Below are positions 1 through 6,317 of a stretch of DNA of 10,179 nucleotides, in pieces. How positions within the stretch are numbered: the first letter of the stretch is position 1; every line of letters begins with the position of its first letter. Below the pieces are notes generated by a model. It ran no database searches and was not told where the DNA came from. It worked only from the letters and a program-made list of their open reading frames with translations. Source of the DNA: an uncultured Bacteroidales bacterium (lineage in GTDB: Bacteria; Bacteroidota; Bacteroidia; Bacteroidales; P3); contig CAJOQB010000083.1 in assembly GCA_905236405.1 (NCBI GenBank), positions 1-10,179 on the forward strand, written 5' to 3'. The position numbers and the translations under genes are program-made.

Positions 1-1035
1 GCTATGGGCGATGTGGGTGCCGCCACAACCCCCGACATCTATTCGTCCCACTGGAACAACGCCAAGTTTGCCTTTGCCAAAGAGAAATTCAGCATCGGCA
101 CCACCTACACCCCTTGGATGAGGAAACTGGGCGTGAGCGATATGAACTTCCTCTATTTGGGCGGTTTCTATCGTTTCAACAGTCGTAACGCCTTCGCCTC
201 TTCGCTCACCTATTTCACCACCGGCGAGATAGATCACACCGACGAGGTGGGCACCGTGCTGGGACAATTCACCCCCTACGAGATTTCGTTCGACGTCACC
301 TATTCGATGAAACTGACCGAGAATCTGGCTTTGGGTGCTTCGGGTCGTTTCATGAGCAGCAACCTAACCAACAATATCGAGGTGCAAGGTCAGTCGACAA
401 AGGCCGCCAACGCCGCTGCCGCCGATGTGGGACTCTACTACGAGAACAGCATCGACCAAAACCAGACGGTGGCTGCCGGTTTGTTCATCAGCAATCTGGG
501 TTCCAAGCTTCGTTACTCGGACGACGATGCACAAAGCGACTTCCTGCCTGCCAACCTTCGTATCGGTGGTCGTTACTCTTATGACATCGACGAATACAAC
601 CGTATCAACCTGATGGCCGATGTCAACAAAATGCTGGTGGCCACACCTCCTATCGTTGACGAAAACACCGGCGAAGTGTACGGTCGCTACTCCTCCTACT
701 CGGAGTACCAGACGCTGAGCGCTATGCAGAGTGCCATCTACTCGTTCAACGACGCTCCTGGCGGCTTCCGCGAGGAGATTCACGAGTTGCAACTGAGCGT
801 CGGAGGCGAATACTGGTACAGCAACACCTTCGTGGCTCGTGCAGGTTATTTCTACGAGCATGTCACCAAAGGCGGTCGCCAATATATGACGCTGGGTGCC
901 GGCCTTCGTTACAACACCTTCGACTTCGGCATCTCCTACCTCATTCCCACCACAGCGCTCGACAACAACCCTCTCTCCAACACCATCCGCATCTCGCTCA
1001 CGTGGAACATGAAGAAGAAGGGTGCTAACATCTGA
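1..1035 (+). CDS. porV: Type IX secretion outer membrane protein PorV, 5' partial
   Basis: PorV (LptO) is an outer membrane beta-barrel of the FadL-like PorV/PorQ family. It works with the sortase PorU in the type IX secretion system, handing cargo proteins over for attachment to lipopolysaccharide at the surface. The frame is open at the window edge, and 344 codons are visible. The visible start (AMGDVGAATTPDIYSSHWN) matches the conserved block that lies some tens of residues into PorV, so the signal peptide is missing and the ATG at position 4 is not the true start. Alternating strands with aromatic girdles run to the end; EYWYSN-FVARAGYFYEH and the closing NPLSNTIRISLTW strand are typical. 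It ends with tandem stops TGA-TAA (1033-1038), 6 nt before ispF, the same neighbour order as in P. gingivalis. PorQ-like paralogues are the main alternative, but the sequence and the ispF neighbour favour PorV. Confidence 0.92.
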   Translation, partial: AMGDVGAATTPDIYSSHWNNAKFAFAKEKFSIGTTYTPWMRKLGVSDMNFLYLGGFYRFNSRNAFASSLTYFTTGEIDHTDEVGTVLGQFTPYEISFDVTYSMKLTENLALGASGRFMSSNLTNNIEVQGQSTKAANAAAADVGLYYENSIDQNQTVAAGLFISNLGSKLRYSDDDAQSDFLPANLRIGGRYSYDIDEYNRINLMADVNKMLVATPPIVDENTGEVYGRYSSYSEYQTLSAMQSAIYSFNDAPGGFREEIHELQLSVGGEYWYSNTFVARAGYFYEHVTKGGRQYMTLGAGLRYNTFDFGISYLIPTTALDNNPLSNTIRISLTWNMKKKGANI

Positions 1036-1041
1036 TAACCC

Positions 1042-1524
1042 ATGAGATTCCGCACAGGCATAGGTTTCGACGTCCACCAACTCAAAGAGGGGTTACCCCT
1101 TTGGTTGGGAGGTGTCCGTATCGAACACACACACGGATTGTTAGGTCACAGCGATGCCGATGTGTTGATTCATGCCATCTGCGACGCCCTGCTGGGTGCC
1201 GCCGCTTTGGGCGACATCGGACAGCATTTCCCCGATACCGACCCTGCCTACAAAGGCATCGACAGCAAGAAACTGTTGGCCAACGTCTGCCAACTCTTGA
1301 GCCAAAAAGGTTATAGTATCGGCAACGTCGACGCCATCATCTGTGCCCAACGCCCCAAACTGATGCCGCACATCCCCGCTATGCGTCAAACGTTAGCCAA
1401 CGTGATGGGCATCGATATCGACGACCTCTCCATCAAAGCCACCACCACAGAGCATCTGGGCTTCGAGGGTCGCGAAGAGGGCATCTCTTCCTATGCTTCG
1501 GTTCTGATATACAAAAACGAATGA
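1042..1524 (+). CDS. ispF: 2-C-methyl-D-erythritol 2,4-cyclodiphosphate synthase
   Basis: IspF is the cytoplasmic MEP-pathway enzyme that cyclises CDP-methylerythritol 2-phosphate to methylerythritol 2,4-cyclodiphosphate with release of CMP, supplying isoprenoid precursors (quinones, undecaprenyl carrier). At 160 residues it has the normal length and looks intact. The metal ligands are visible: Asp10 and His12 in GIGFDVH, and His44 in the HSDADVLIHAICDALLGA block; His36/Ser37 match the conserved E. coli His34/Ser35. GDIGQHFPDTDP follows at about 57-68 and the TTTEHLGFEGREEGI signature at 134-148. In the family, homotrimers form active sites between subunits. It starts 6 nt after the porV stop and its stop overlaps the clpS start (ATGA), so it is very likely cotranscribed and translationally coupled with both. 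Confidence 0.98.
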   Translation: MRFRTGIGFDVHQLKEGLPLWLGGVRIEHTHGLLGHSDADVLIHAICDALLGAAALGDIGQHFPDTDPAYKGIDSKKLLANVCQLLSQKGYSIGNVDAIICAQRPKLMPHIPAMRQTLANVMGIDIDDLSIKATTTEHLGFEGREEGISSYASVLIYKNE

Positions 1525-1808
1525 CTATGGAAAAGCAACAAGAGCAACATCAATTCGAAGAAGACCTCGACGTTTTGGAAGACGACGGTTGTGTGCTGGT
1601 GCTCTACAACGACGACTATCACACGTTCGACTATGTCATCAAAGCCCTTGTCGACATCTGCCGCCACACCTACGAACAGGCAGAACAATGCTCCATCATC
1701 GTCCACACTCGCGGCAAATGCTCCATCAAACACGGCAGCTACGAAGAGTTGCTCCCCATGCACACCGCGCTGCTCGACAAACAACTAACAACCGAAATCG
1801 TACAATAA
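1521..1808 (+). CDS. clpS: ATP-dependent Clp protease adaptor ClpS
   Basis: ClpS binds N-degron substrates and delivers them to an AAA+ Clp unfoldase; in Bacteroidota the partner is not shown here and could be ClpA- or ClpC-like. The protein has 95 residues: a flexible acidic/Gln-rich tail (about 1-22), then the ClpS core. The pocket signature NDDYHTFDYVI is present, with Asn30, Asp31 and His62 at the positions of E. coli Asn34, Asp35 and His66, which bind the substrate amino group. Phe36 replaces the E. coli gate residue Met40. AEQCSIIVHTRGKC and the closing LTTEI are also typical. The ATG at 1521 overlaps the ispF stop; a second in-frame ATG at 1527 would shorten the protein by two residues and cannot be excluded. 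No Shine-Dalgarno is evident, so coupling to ispF translation is likely. Confidence 0.93.
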   Translation: MTMEKQQEQHQFEEDLDVLEDDGCVLVLYNDDYHTFDYVIKALVDICRHTYEQAEQCSIIVHTRGKCSIKHGSYEELLPMHTALLDKQLTTEIVQ

Positions 1809-1821
1809 ACAACGCTATATC

Positions 1822-2322
1822 ATGTCTTGGCCTCTTATCATCCTCGTTCTTGTCATCGGCATCGTGCTGGTCGCCCTTGAGATTATCGTCATCCCTGGCG
1901 GTTTCTCGGGAGCCATCGGTGGCTTGTTGGCCATTTTGGCCGTATGGCAGACCTATGCCTCTTACGGCAATGTAGCGGGCAACATCGTGCTTCTTTGTTC
2001 GTTGGCGGTACTCATCGTGCTCATCGTCATCCTGATGAAATCGAAGACGTGGAACCGCGTCAGCCTCCACGAAGCGGTCGACAGCAAAGTCAACACCGTC
2101 GATAAACAAGAGATACAGGTGGGGTCACGCGGCGTCACCGTCACAAGGTTGGCCCCCTCGGGCAACGCACTCATCCACGACCAAGTGGTCGAAGTGCATA
2201 CTGTCAGCGAGTTCGTCGACCCCGACACACCCATCGAGGTAATCGAAATCGAGGGATACCGCATTGTGGTGAAACCCGTTCAGGAGCAAGAGACGACACC
2301 GACCGAATCCGACAATCAATAA
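1822..2322 (+). CDS. NfeD-family membrane protein (short form, partner of FloA)
   Basis: This 166-residue protein is the short NfeD form (no ClpP-like protease domain), which typically sits beside flotillin/SPFH genes and is thought to help build membrane microdomains. Hydrophobic segments lie at about 4-24, 28-47 and 53-72; the first loop carries the E-(I/V)-PGGFSGAIGGL pattern of the family. After a basic linker, residues about 98-152 form the soluble OB-fold NfeD domain: GSRGVTVTRLAPSG, an acidic turn, then SEFVDPDTPIEV and EGYRIVVKP. The tail (153-166) is polar and likely disordered. It lies 13 nt after clpS and 26 nt before floA, and the NfeD-FloA pairing is also seen in Bacillus (yqeZ-floA). 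The domain assignment is strong; the microdomain role is family knowledge. Confidence 0.93.
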   Translation: MSWPLIILVLVIGIVLVALEIIVIPGGFSGAIGGLLAILAVWQTYASYGNVAGNIVLLCSLAVLIVLIVILMKSKTWNRVSLHEAVDSKVNTVDKQEIQVGSRGVTVTRLAPSGNALIHDQVVEVHTVSEFVDPDTPIEVIEIEGYRIVVKPVQEQETTPTESDNQ

Positions 2323-2348
2323 ATTATTAATCATCTAATACAAAACCT

Positions 2349-3320
2349 ATGAACTTAAGCATTTTTTTAATCGTAGTGACCTGTATCGTTGTTCTGATAC
2401 TGTTCCTCTGGCTGGTTCCTATCGGCATCTGGTTCCAAGCACTCATCTCGGGTGTCCACACCTCGCTGATTCAGCTTATCTTTATGCGTTTCCGTAAAGT
2501 GCCGCCCGCTGTGATTGTCAAAAACATGATTGCCGCCTCCAAGGCCGGTCTCAAAGTGAAACAAAACGACCTGGAAGCCCACTATCTGGCTGGTGGCCGC
2601 GTCAACAGCGTCATCAACGCCCTGATTAGTGCCGACAAGGCCAACATGAATCTTGACTTCAAAACCTGTACGGCTATCGACCTCGCCGGTCGCGACGTGC
2701 TGAAAGCTGTTCAGACTTCGGTCAACCCCAAGGTGATTGACACGCCTCCTGTGGCTGCTGTTGCCAAAGACGGTATCCAGCTTATCGCCAAAGCCCGCGT
2801 CACCGTCCGTACCAATATCAAACAATTGGTGGGTGGTGCTGGTGAAGAGACCATCCTCGCTCGTGTCGGCGAAGGTATCGTCACCTCCATCGGTAGCGCT
2901 TCGAGCCACAAGCAGGTGCTCGAAAACCCCGACTCTATCTCCAAACTGGTGCTCACCAAAGGTCTGGACAGCGGTACCGCCTTTGAGATTCTCTCCATCG
3001 ACATCGCCGACATCGATGTGGGTAAGAACATCGGTGCCCAGCTGCAGATGGACCAAGCCAACGCCGACAAGAACATCGCTCAGGCAAAGGCCGAAGAGCG
3101 TCGCGCTATGGCTGTCGCCAACGAGCAGGAGATGAAGGCCAAAGCTCAGGAAGCTCGTGCCAAAGTCATCGAAGCCGAAGCCGAAGTGCCTCGCGCTATG
3201 GCCGAAGCCTTCCGCAACGGCAATCTCGGCATCATGGATTACTACCGTATGAAGAATATCCAAGCCGACACCGATATGCGTGAAAGCATCTCCAAACCCG
3301 TAACGACCAAGAAAGACTAA
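2349..3320 (+). CDS. floA: Flotillin-like protein FloA (SPFH domain)
   Basis: FloA is a bacterial flotillin that oligomerises on the inner membrane face and organises functional membrane microdomains. At 323 residues it is close to the Bacillus FloA length (about 330). An N-terminal hydrophobic segment (about 4-24) followed by another apolar stretch (25-46) makes the membrane anchor. The SPFH/PHB domain follows (about 47-225), with AHYLAGGRVNSVINAL, DLAGRDVLKAVQTSVNPKVIDTP (split here by a normal helix break) and RTNIKQLVGGAGEETILARVGEG. Residues about 229-290 are an Ala/Glu/Lys-rich coiled coil with EA repeats used for oligomerisation, and NLGIMDYYRMKNIQADTDMR closes the protein. It is the last gene of the porV-floA operon, with the terminator starting about 20 nt downstream. 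The start ATG at 2349 places the anchor at the N-terminus as expected. Confidence 0.97.
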   Translation: MNLSIFLIVVTCIVVLILFLWLVPIGIWFQALISGVHTSLIQLIFMRFRKVPPAVIVKNMIAASKAGLKVKQNDLEAHYLAGGRVNSVINALISADKANMNLDFKTCTAIDLAGRDVLKAVQTSVNPKVIDTPPVAAVAKDGIQLIAKARVTVRTNIKQLVGGAGEETILARVGEGIVTSIGSASSHKQVLENPDSISKLVLTKGLDSGTAFEILSIDIADIDVGKNIGAQLQMDQANADKNIAQAKAEERRAMAVANEQEMKAKAQEARAKVIEAEAEVPRAMAEAFRNGNLGIMDYYRMKNIQADTDMRESISKPVTTKKD

Positions 3321-3342
3321 GTCTTCACAAGTTACCTAATAG

Positions 3343-3384
3343 AAAAGCAGCGATAGGTTTTTGACCCATCGCTGCTTTCTTTTT
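3343..3384 (+). terminator. Intrinsic terminator between convergent floA and proS
   Basis: An 11-bp perfect stem pairs 3344-3354 (AAAGCAGCGAT) with 3368-3378 (ATCGCTGCTTT). After an A/C mismatch it can extend by two G-C pairs (3356-3357 with 3365-3366), leaving a short T-rich loop. On the + strand a run of five T (3380-3384) follows, making a standard rho-independent terminator for floA. On the - strand the stem ends in TTTT followed by C-T, a weaker U-tract, so the same hairpin may also serve proS, whose stop codon lies at 3401-3403. The whole 80-nt gap between the two genes is essentially this element. Confidence 0.82.
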
Positions 3385-3400
3385 GTATCTGTTGATGCTG

Positions 3401-4873
3401 TTAGTAGGCGCGTGCGAAGATAACACGACGGTGTGAAGGCTTGCCTGTATAGATACAGCGGCCTTCTTCCTCGGGAGCGTCGTTGGGGATGCAACGGATG
3501 GTGGCTTTGGTTTCCTCTTTGATGCGTTCCTCGGTTTCCGTAGTGCCGTCCCAATGGCAGAGGAGGAATCCACCCTTCTCAATCTCGGTCTTGAAGTCGT
3601 CCCAAGTATCGACACGACGGGTGTTCGACTCGCGGAAGTTGAGTGCCTTTTGGAAGAGGTTGTTCTGGATATCCTCCAACAGTTGCTCGATATGCTCAAC
3701 AATGCCTTCCAACGGCATAGTGACCTTCTCGAGGGTGTCGCGACGGCATACCTCACAGGTGCCCTGCTCGAGGTCGCGAGGACCGATAGCCAGACGGACA
3801 GGAACGCCCTTGAACTCGTATTCGTTGAACTTCCAACCTGGTTTGTATTCGGTGCGGTCGTCGTATTTCACGGTAATGCCTTTGGCCTTCAAGCCGTCGA
3901 TAATCGGCTGTACCTTTTCAGTAATGGAGGGCAGTTGGGCGGCATCTTTGTAGATGGGGACGATGGCCACTTGGATAGGAGCCAGCTTCGGAGGAAGAAC
4001 CAAGCCGTTGTCGTCGCTGTGGGTCATGATGAGGGCACCCATCAAGCGGGTCGACACACCCCACGAGGTAGCCCACACCGACTCTAACTTGTTCTCCTTG
4101 TTGAGGAAGGTGACATCGAACGCTTTGGCGAAATTCTGTCCCAAGAAGTGGGAGGTACCTGCTTGCAACGCTTTGCCGTCCTGCATCATAGCCTCGATGC
4201 TGTAGGTCTCGAGAGCGCCAGCGAATCGTTCATTGGGCGACTTGACACCTTTCACCACAGGGACAGCCATCCATTTCTCGGCGAAATCGGCATAGACGCC
4301 CTGCATCTTGATGGCTTCGGCCTCAGCCTCCTCACGAGTGGCGTGAGCGGTGTGGCCTTCTTGCCACAGGAACTCGGCGGTACGGAGGAACATACGGGTA
4401 CGCATCTCCCAACGAACCACGTTGGCCCACTGGTTGCAGAGGATGGGGAGGTCGCGATAGGACTTAATCCAGTTTTTATAGGTACTCCAGATGATGGTCT
4501 CGCTGGTGGGACGGACGATAAGCTCCTCTTCGAGACGAGCCTCGGGGTCGACCACAACGCCAGTACCCTCCTCGTTGGTCTTCAGACGGTAGTGCGTCAC
4601 GACGGCGCACTCTTTGGCAAAGCCTTTCACATGATCGGCCTCGCGACTAAGGAACGATTTGGGGATAAAGAGGGGGAAGTAGGCATTCACGTGGCCAGTC
4701 TCCTTGAACATCTGATCCAACGCATCGTGCATCTTCTCCCAGATGGCGTAGCCGTAAGGCTTGATGACCATACAACCGCGGACGGCGCTGTTCTCGGCCA
4801 AATCGGCACGAACCACAAGTTCATTGTACCATTCGGAGTAGTTTTCAGAACGCTTTACAAAATCTTTTGCCAT
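3401..4873 (-). CDS. proS: Prolyl-tRNA synthetase, archaeal/eukaryote-like (type 3) form
   Basis: ProS charges tRNA-Pro with proline in the cytoplasm. The 490-residue length without the inserted editing domain of the E. coli type, and the C-terminal extension ending in Ala-Tyr, identify the type 3 form usual in Bacteroidota. The class II core is intact: the proline-binding RPTSE loop (121-125), motif 2 around VVRWEMRTRMFLRTAEF (152-168) and QEGHTAHAT (171-179), the AGTSHFLGQNFAKAF block (238-252), and motif 3 TSWGVSTRLMGALIMTHSDD (269-288). The anticodon-binding domain covers about 298-400. In the C-terminal domain only Cys439, Cys461 and Cys473 are seen, so the classical four-Cys zinc site is incomplete. 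It is a single-gene unit on the - strand, convergent with floA and divergent from the gene at 5015. The start puts the conserved SEWYNELV block near residue 13, as expected. Confidence 0.98.
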   Translation of the reverse strand: MAKDFVKRSENYSEWYNELVVRADLAENSAVRGCMVIKPYGYAIWEKMHDALDQMFKETGHVNAYFPLFIPKSFLSREADHVKGFAKECAVVTHYRLKTNEEGTGVVVDPEARLEEELIVRPTSETIIWSTYKNWIKSYRDLPILCNQWANVVRWEMRTRMFLRTAEFLWQEGHTAHATREEAEAEAIKMQGVYADFAEKWMAVPVVKGVKSPNERFAGALETYSIEAMMQDGKALQAGTSHFLGQNFAKAFDVTFLNKENKLESVWATSWGVSTRLMGALIMTHSDDNGLVLPPKLAPIQVAIVPIYKDAAQLPSITEKVQPIIDGLKAKGITVKYDDRTEYKPGWKFNEYEFKGVPVRLAIGPRDLEQGTCEVCRRDTLEKVTMPLEGIVEHIEQLLEDIQNNLFQKALNFRESNTRRVDTWDDFKTEIEKGGFLLCHWDGTTETEERIKEETKATIRCIPNDAPEEEGRCIYTGKPSHRRVIFARAY

Positions 4874-4923
4874 GTTGTGAGTATCTTTTTTTATTAATTA
4901 TCGAACGATTAGAGAAAAAATAC

Positions 4924-4931
4924 TATTTTTG
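4924..4931 (+). promoter_or_regulatory. Possible -7 element for the + strand envelope genes
   Basis: TATTTTTG at 4924-4931 matches TAnnTTTG on the + strand and lies in the AT-rich gap, about 85 nt before the ATG at 5015. No good TTTG -33 element is found 19-21 nt upstream (only TCG-like bases near 4901-4903), so the call is weak. If it is real, the two divergent start sites would be within about 10 bp of each other and could compete for RNA polymerase. Confidence 0.33.
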
Positions 4932-4950
4932 CATCGTCTTTTAAACGAGC

Positions 4951-4973
4951 GGCAAAAGTACTACTTTTTTGCC
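4951..4973. repeat. Imperfect palindrome over the proS -7 element
   Basis: The segment has perfect 7-bp arms AAAAGTA (4954-4960) and TACTTTT (4962-4968) around a single central C. GGC (4951-4953) and GCC (4971-4973) extend the symmetry once two extra T are allowed on the right arm. With a one-base centre it cannot fold as an RNA hairpin, so a protein-binding operator is more plausible than a terminator. The left arm contains the proS TACTTTTG element. Nothing in the sequence identifies a binding protein. Confidence 0.45.
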
Positions 4974-4982
4974 AAAGAGCAA
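4953..4982 (-). promoter_or_regulatory. Probable proS promoter (Bacteroidota type)
   Basis: Read on the - strand, TACTTTTG at 4960-4953 is a perfect match to the Bacteroidota -7 element TAnnTTTG. A TTG trinucleotide at 4982-4980 lies 19 nt upstream, which fits the -33 element (TTTG, usually 19-21 nt away) apart from its first base. Transcription would start near 4946, giving a leader of about 70 nt before the proS ATG at 4873. No Shine-Dalgarno is visible in that leader. The call rests on motif match and spacing only. Confidence 0.5.
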
Positions 4983-5014
4983 TAAAATGAACATAATAGA
5001 GAACAAATAATTAT

Positions 5015-6280
5015 ATGAAGAGATTTAGAATCAGTTTTATAGTTGCTGCTTTTTTTGCCTTTTGTGCAGCAGGAGCCGTTTCCGCACAGCCTGCCAACGG
5101 TAACGCAAAATACTATTCCAATCCTCGTGCCGGAGTGAAAGCATCCGCTCCAAAGGTCTATCAAGACAGCAACGTGGTGGCCAAAAGCGAGAATCTCACC
5201 ATCAACCTGGTGGGCGAGCAAGGTGCCGCCGATGTCGACCCCGATTCCATCAAAGGGGTGTACGACTCCAACTACTACGATTACGAGTACACAGCTCGCA
5301 TCAATCGCTTCCACCGCCATATGGGATGGAGCTACTACGATGACTACTATACCGATATGTATTGGTATACAGGCAATCCCTACTACTGGGGCACCTCCAT
5401 CTATTGGGGATGGGGTCACCCGTGGGGATGGGGCTATGGTGCCTGGGGTCCCTACTGGAGCTATTCCTGGTGCTACCCGTGGGGATGGGATCCCTATTGG
5501 GATTATTACTATTGGGGACCCTATTATGGTGGCTTCTACAGCTATTACGGCTACGGATGGGGATTTGGACCTGCCTATCCTCCTTACAACAACGGATATT
5601 GGGGTCGTCAACGCGACGGTATGATGAGTCACGCCAATCTGCCTGGCAACGGCCACAGAGCGTTGACCTCTCGAGAGACACAACAATCGACCCCTGCCAC
5701 CACCCGTCGCGGCGGTGTCGACATCAACAACGGCAACAGCCGTCCTCTGGGTTCCCATGCCGTCACCTCGCGTAACAGCAACAGCAGCCGAACGGTAAGC
5801 GGCTCACGCTACGAAAAGCCCGCAGAATTGGCCAACGCCCGTGCCACCCAGACATCGCAACGCACCACCAATGGCCGCAGCAGCTATGGGAACCCCACCA
5901 CCTCGCGTACCTCCACCGCATCCACTCCCACTTCGGTGAACAGTAGCGACAGGACAGCTGTCACTTCCCCTCGCAGCAGTTACACTACCGGCACCACCAC
6001 ACGTAGCAGCTACAACACCAGCACCACCACTCGCAGCAGTTACAACACAAGCACCACCAACCGCAGCGTCTCCCCAAGCAGTTCTATGCGTAACACCTCA
6101 ACCGTAAGCCCCTCGCACAGTTCCTCGTCGACCAGCCGCAGCAGTTCCTTCAGCAGCGGGTCGTCGCACAGCAGCAGCTCCTTCGGCGGCAGCCATAGCA
6201 GCGGCGGCAGTCACAGTAGCGGCGGCGGACATAGTAGCGGCGGCGGACACAGCGGCGGCGGCTCCACCTCGAGAAGATAA
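5015..6280 (+). CDS. Secreted Tyr/Trp/Gly-rich protein with Ser/Thr/His/Gly tail, function unknown
   Basis: I do not recognise a named family for this 421-residue protein. A clear Sec signal peptide (MKRF, hydrophobic core, VSA|Q cleavage after about residue 24) sends it out of the cytoplasm; there is no lipobox Cys. Residues about 25-100 are a polar, partly structured start. Residues 101-200 are extraordinarily aromatic: 16 Trp and 26 Tyr in 100 residues, with repeated PWGW and YYWG blocks. From about 210 the protein is low-complexity and rich in Ser, Thr, Arg and Asn, with three tandem 10-residue repeats (R-S-S-Y-x-T-x-T-T-x, residues 320-349), then a Ser-rich stretch and a His-Ser-Ser-Gly-Gly-Gly tail (about 391-417). 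No T9SS C-terminal domain is evident. The alkaline phosphatase gene follows after 37 nt, so cotranscription is likely. A matrix, adhesive or metal-binding surface protein is possible but is only inference. Confidence 0.85.
   Translation: MKRFRISFIVAAFFAFCAAGAVSAQPANGNAKYYSNPRAGVKASAPKVYQDSNVVAKSENLTINLVGEQGAADVDPDSIKGVYDSNYYDYEYTARINRFHRHMGWSYYDDYYTDMYWYTGNPYYWGTSIYWGWGHPWGWGYGAWGPYWSYSWCYPWGWDPYWDYYYWGPYYGGFYSYYGYGWGFGPAYPPYNNGYWGRQRDGMMSHANLPGNGHRALTSRETQQSTPATTRRGGVDINNGNSRPLGSHAVTSRNSNSSRTVSGSRYEKPAELANARATQTSQRTTNGRSSYGNPTTSRTSTASTPTSVNSSDRTAVTSPRSSYTTGTTTRSSYNTSTTTRSSYNTSTTNRSVSPSSSMRNTSTVSPSHSSSSTSRSSSFSSGSSHSSSSFGGSHSSGGSHSSGGGHSSGGGHSGGGSTSRR
5406..5448 (+). other. G-quadruplex-type run in the Trp/Gly-coding segment
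   Basis: Four GGGG tracts at 5406-5409, 5412-5415, 5424-5427 and 5430-5433 are separated by 2, 8 and 2 nt, and a fifth GGGG lies at 5445-5448. They arise from GGG/TGG codons of the Trp-Gly repeats, so they lie on the coding strand and would be present in the mRNA. A looser second set (GGGG 5481-5484, GGG 5487-5489, GGG 5499-5501, GGGG 5514-5517) follows. Folding is predicted from the pattern only. Confidence 0.5.
5972..6061 (+). repeat. Three tandem 30-bp repeats inside the secreted protein gene
   Basis: Three consecutive 30-bp units (5972-6001, 6002-6031, 6032-6061) each encode Arg-Ser-Ser-Tyr followed by a Thr-rich half (TTGTTT, NTSTTT, NTSTTN). The units differ mainly at third codon positions, so the protein repeat is better kept than the DNA. 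In-frame tandem copies like these can expand or contract without breaking the reading frame. Confidence 0.8.
6185..6265 (+). repeat. Gly/His/Ser tail repeats at the 3' end of the secreted protein gene
   Basis: Degenerate 15-18 bp units rich in AGCGGCGGC encode four His-Ser-(Ser)-Gly-Gly(-Gly) blocks, residues about 391-417. The evenly spaced His residues in a flexible Gly/Ser context could bind metal or act as a linker; nothing in the sequence decides this. The GC-rich repeats are prone to copy-number change and to sequencing error. Confidence 0.75.
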
Positions 6281-6317
6281 CTTATCCATTCCTAACTGAT
6301 ACACCAAACAAGACACA

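Noticed and set aside
2367..3263. Open frame of about 300 codons on the - strand opposite floA
   Set aside because: Shadow of floA; no start context, no domain, and it lies fully within a well-supported gene.
4148..4897. Open frame of about 250 codons on the + strand opposite proS
   Set aside because: Antisense shadow of proS; no recognisable motifs and no promoter.
4951..4973. Intrinsic terminator in the proS/5015 gap
   Set aside because: The two arms are separated by only one base, so no RNA hairpin can form; a DNA-level operator is the better reading.
6001..6265. CRISPR-like or mobile repeat array
   Set aside because: The repeats are in frame, multiples of codons, vary at third positions and have no unique spacers; they are protein low-complexity repeats.
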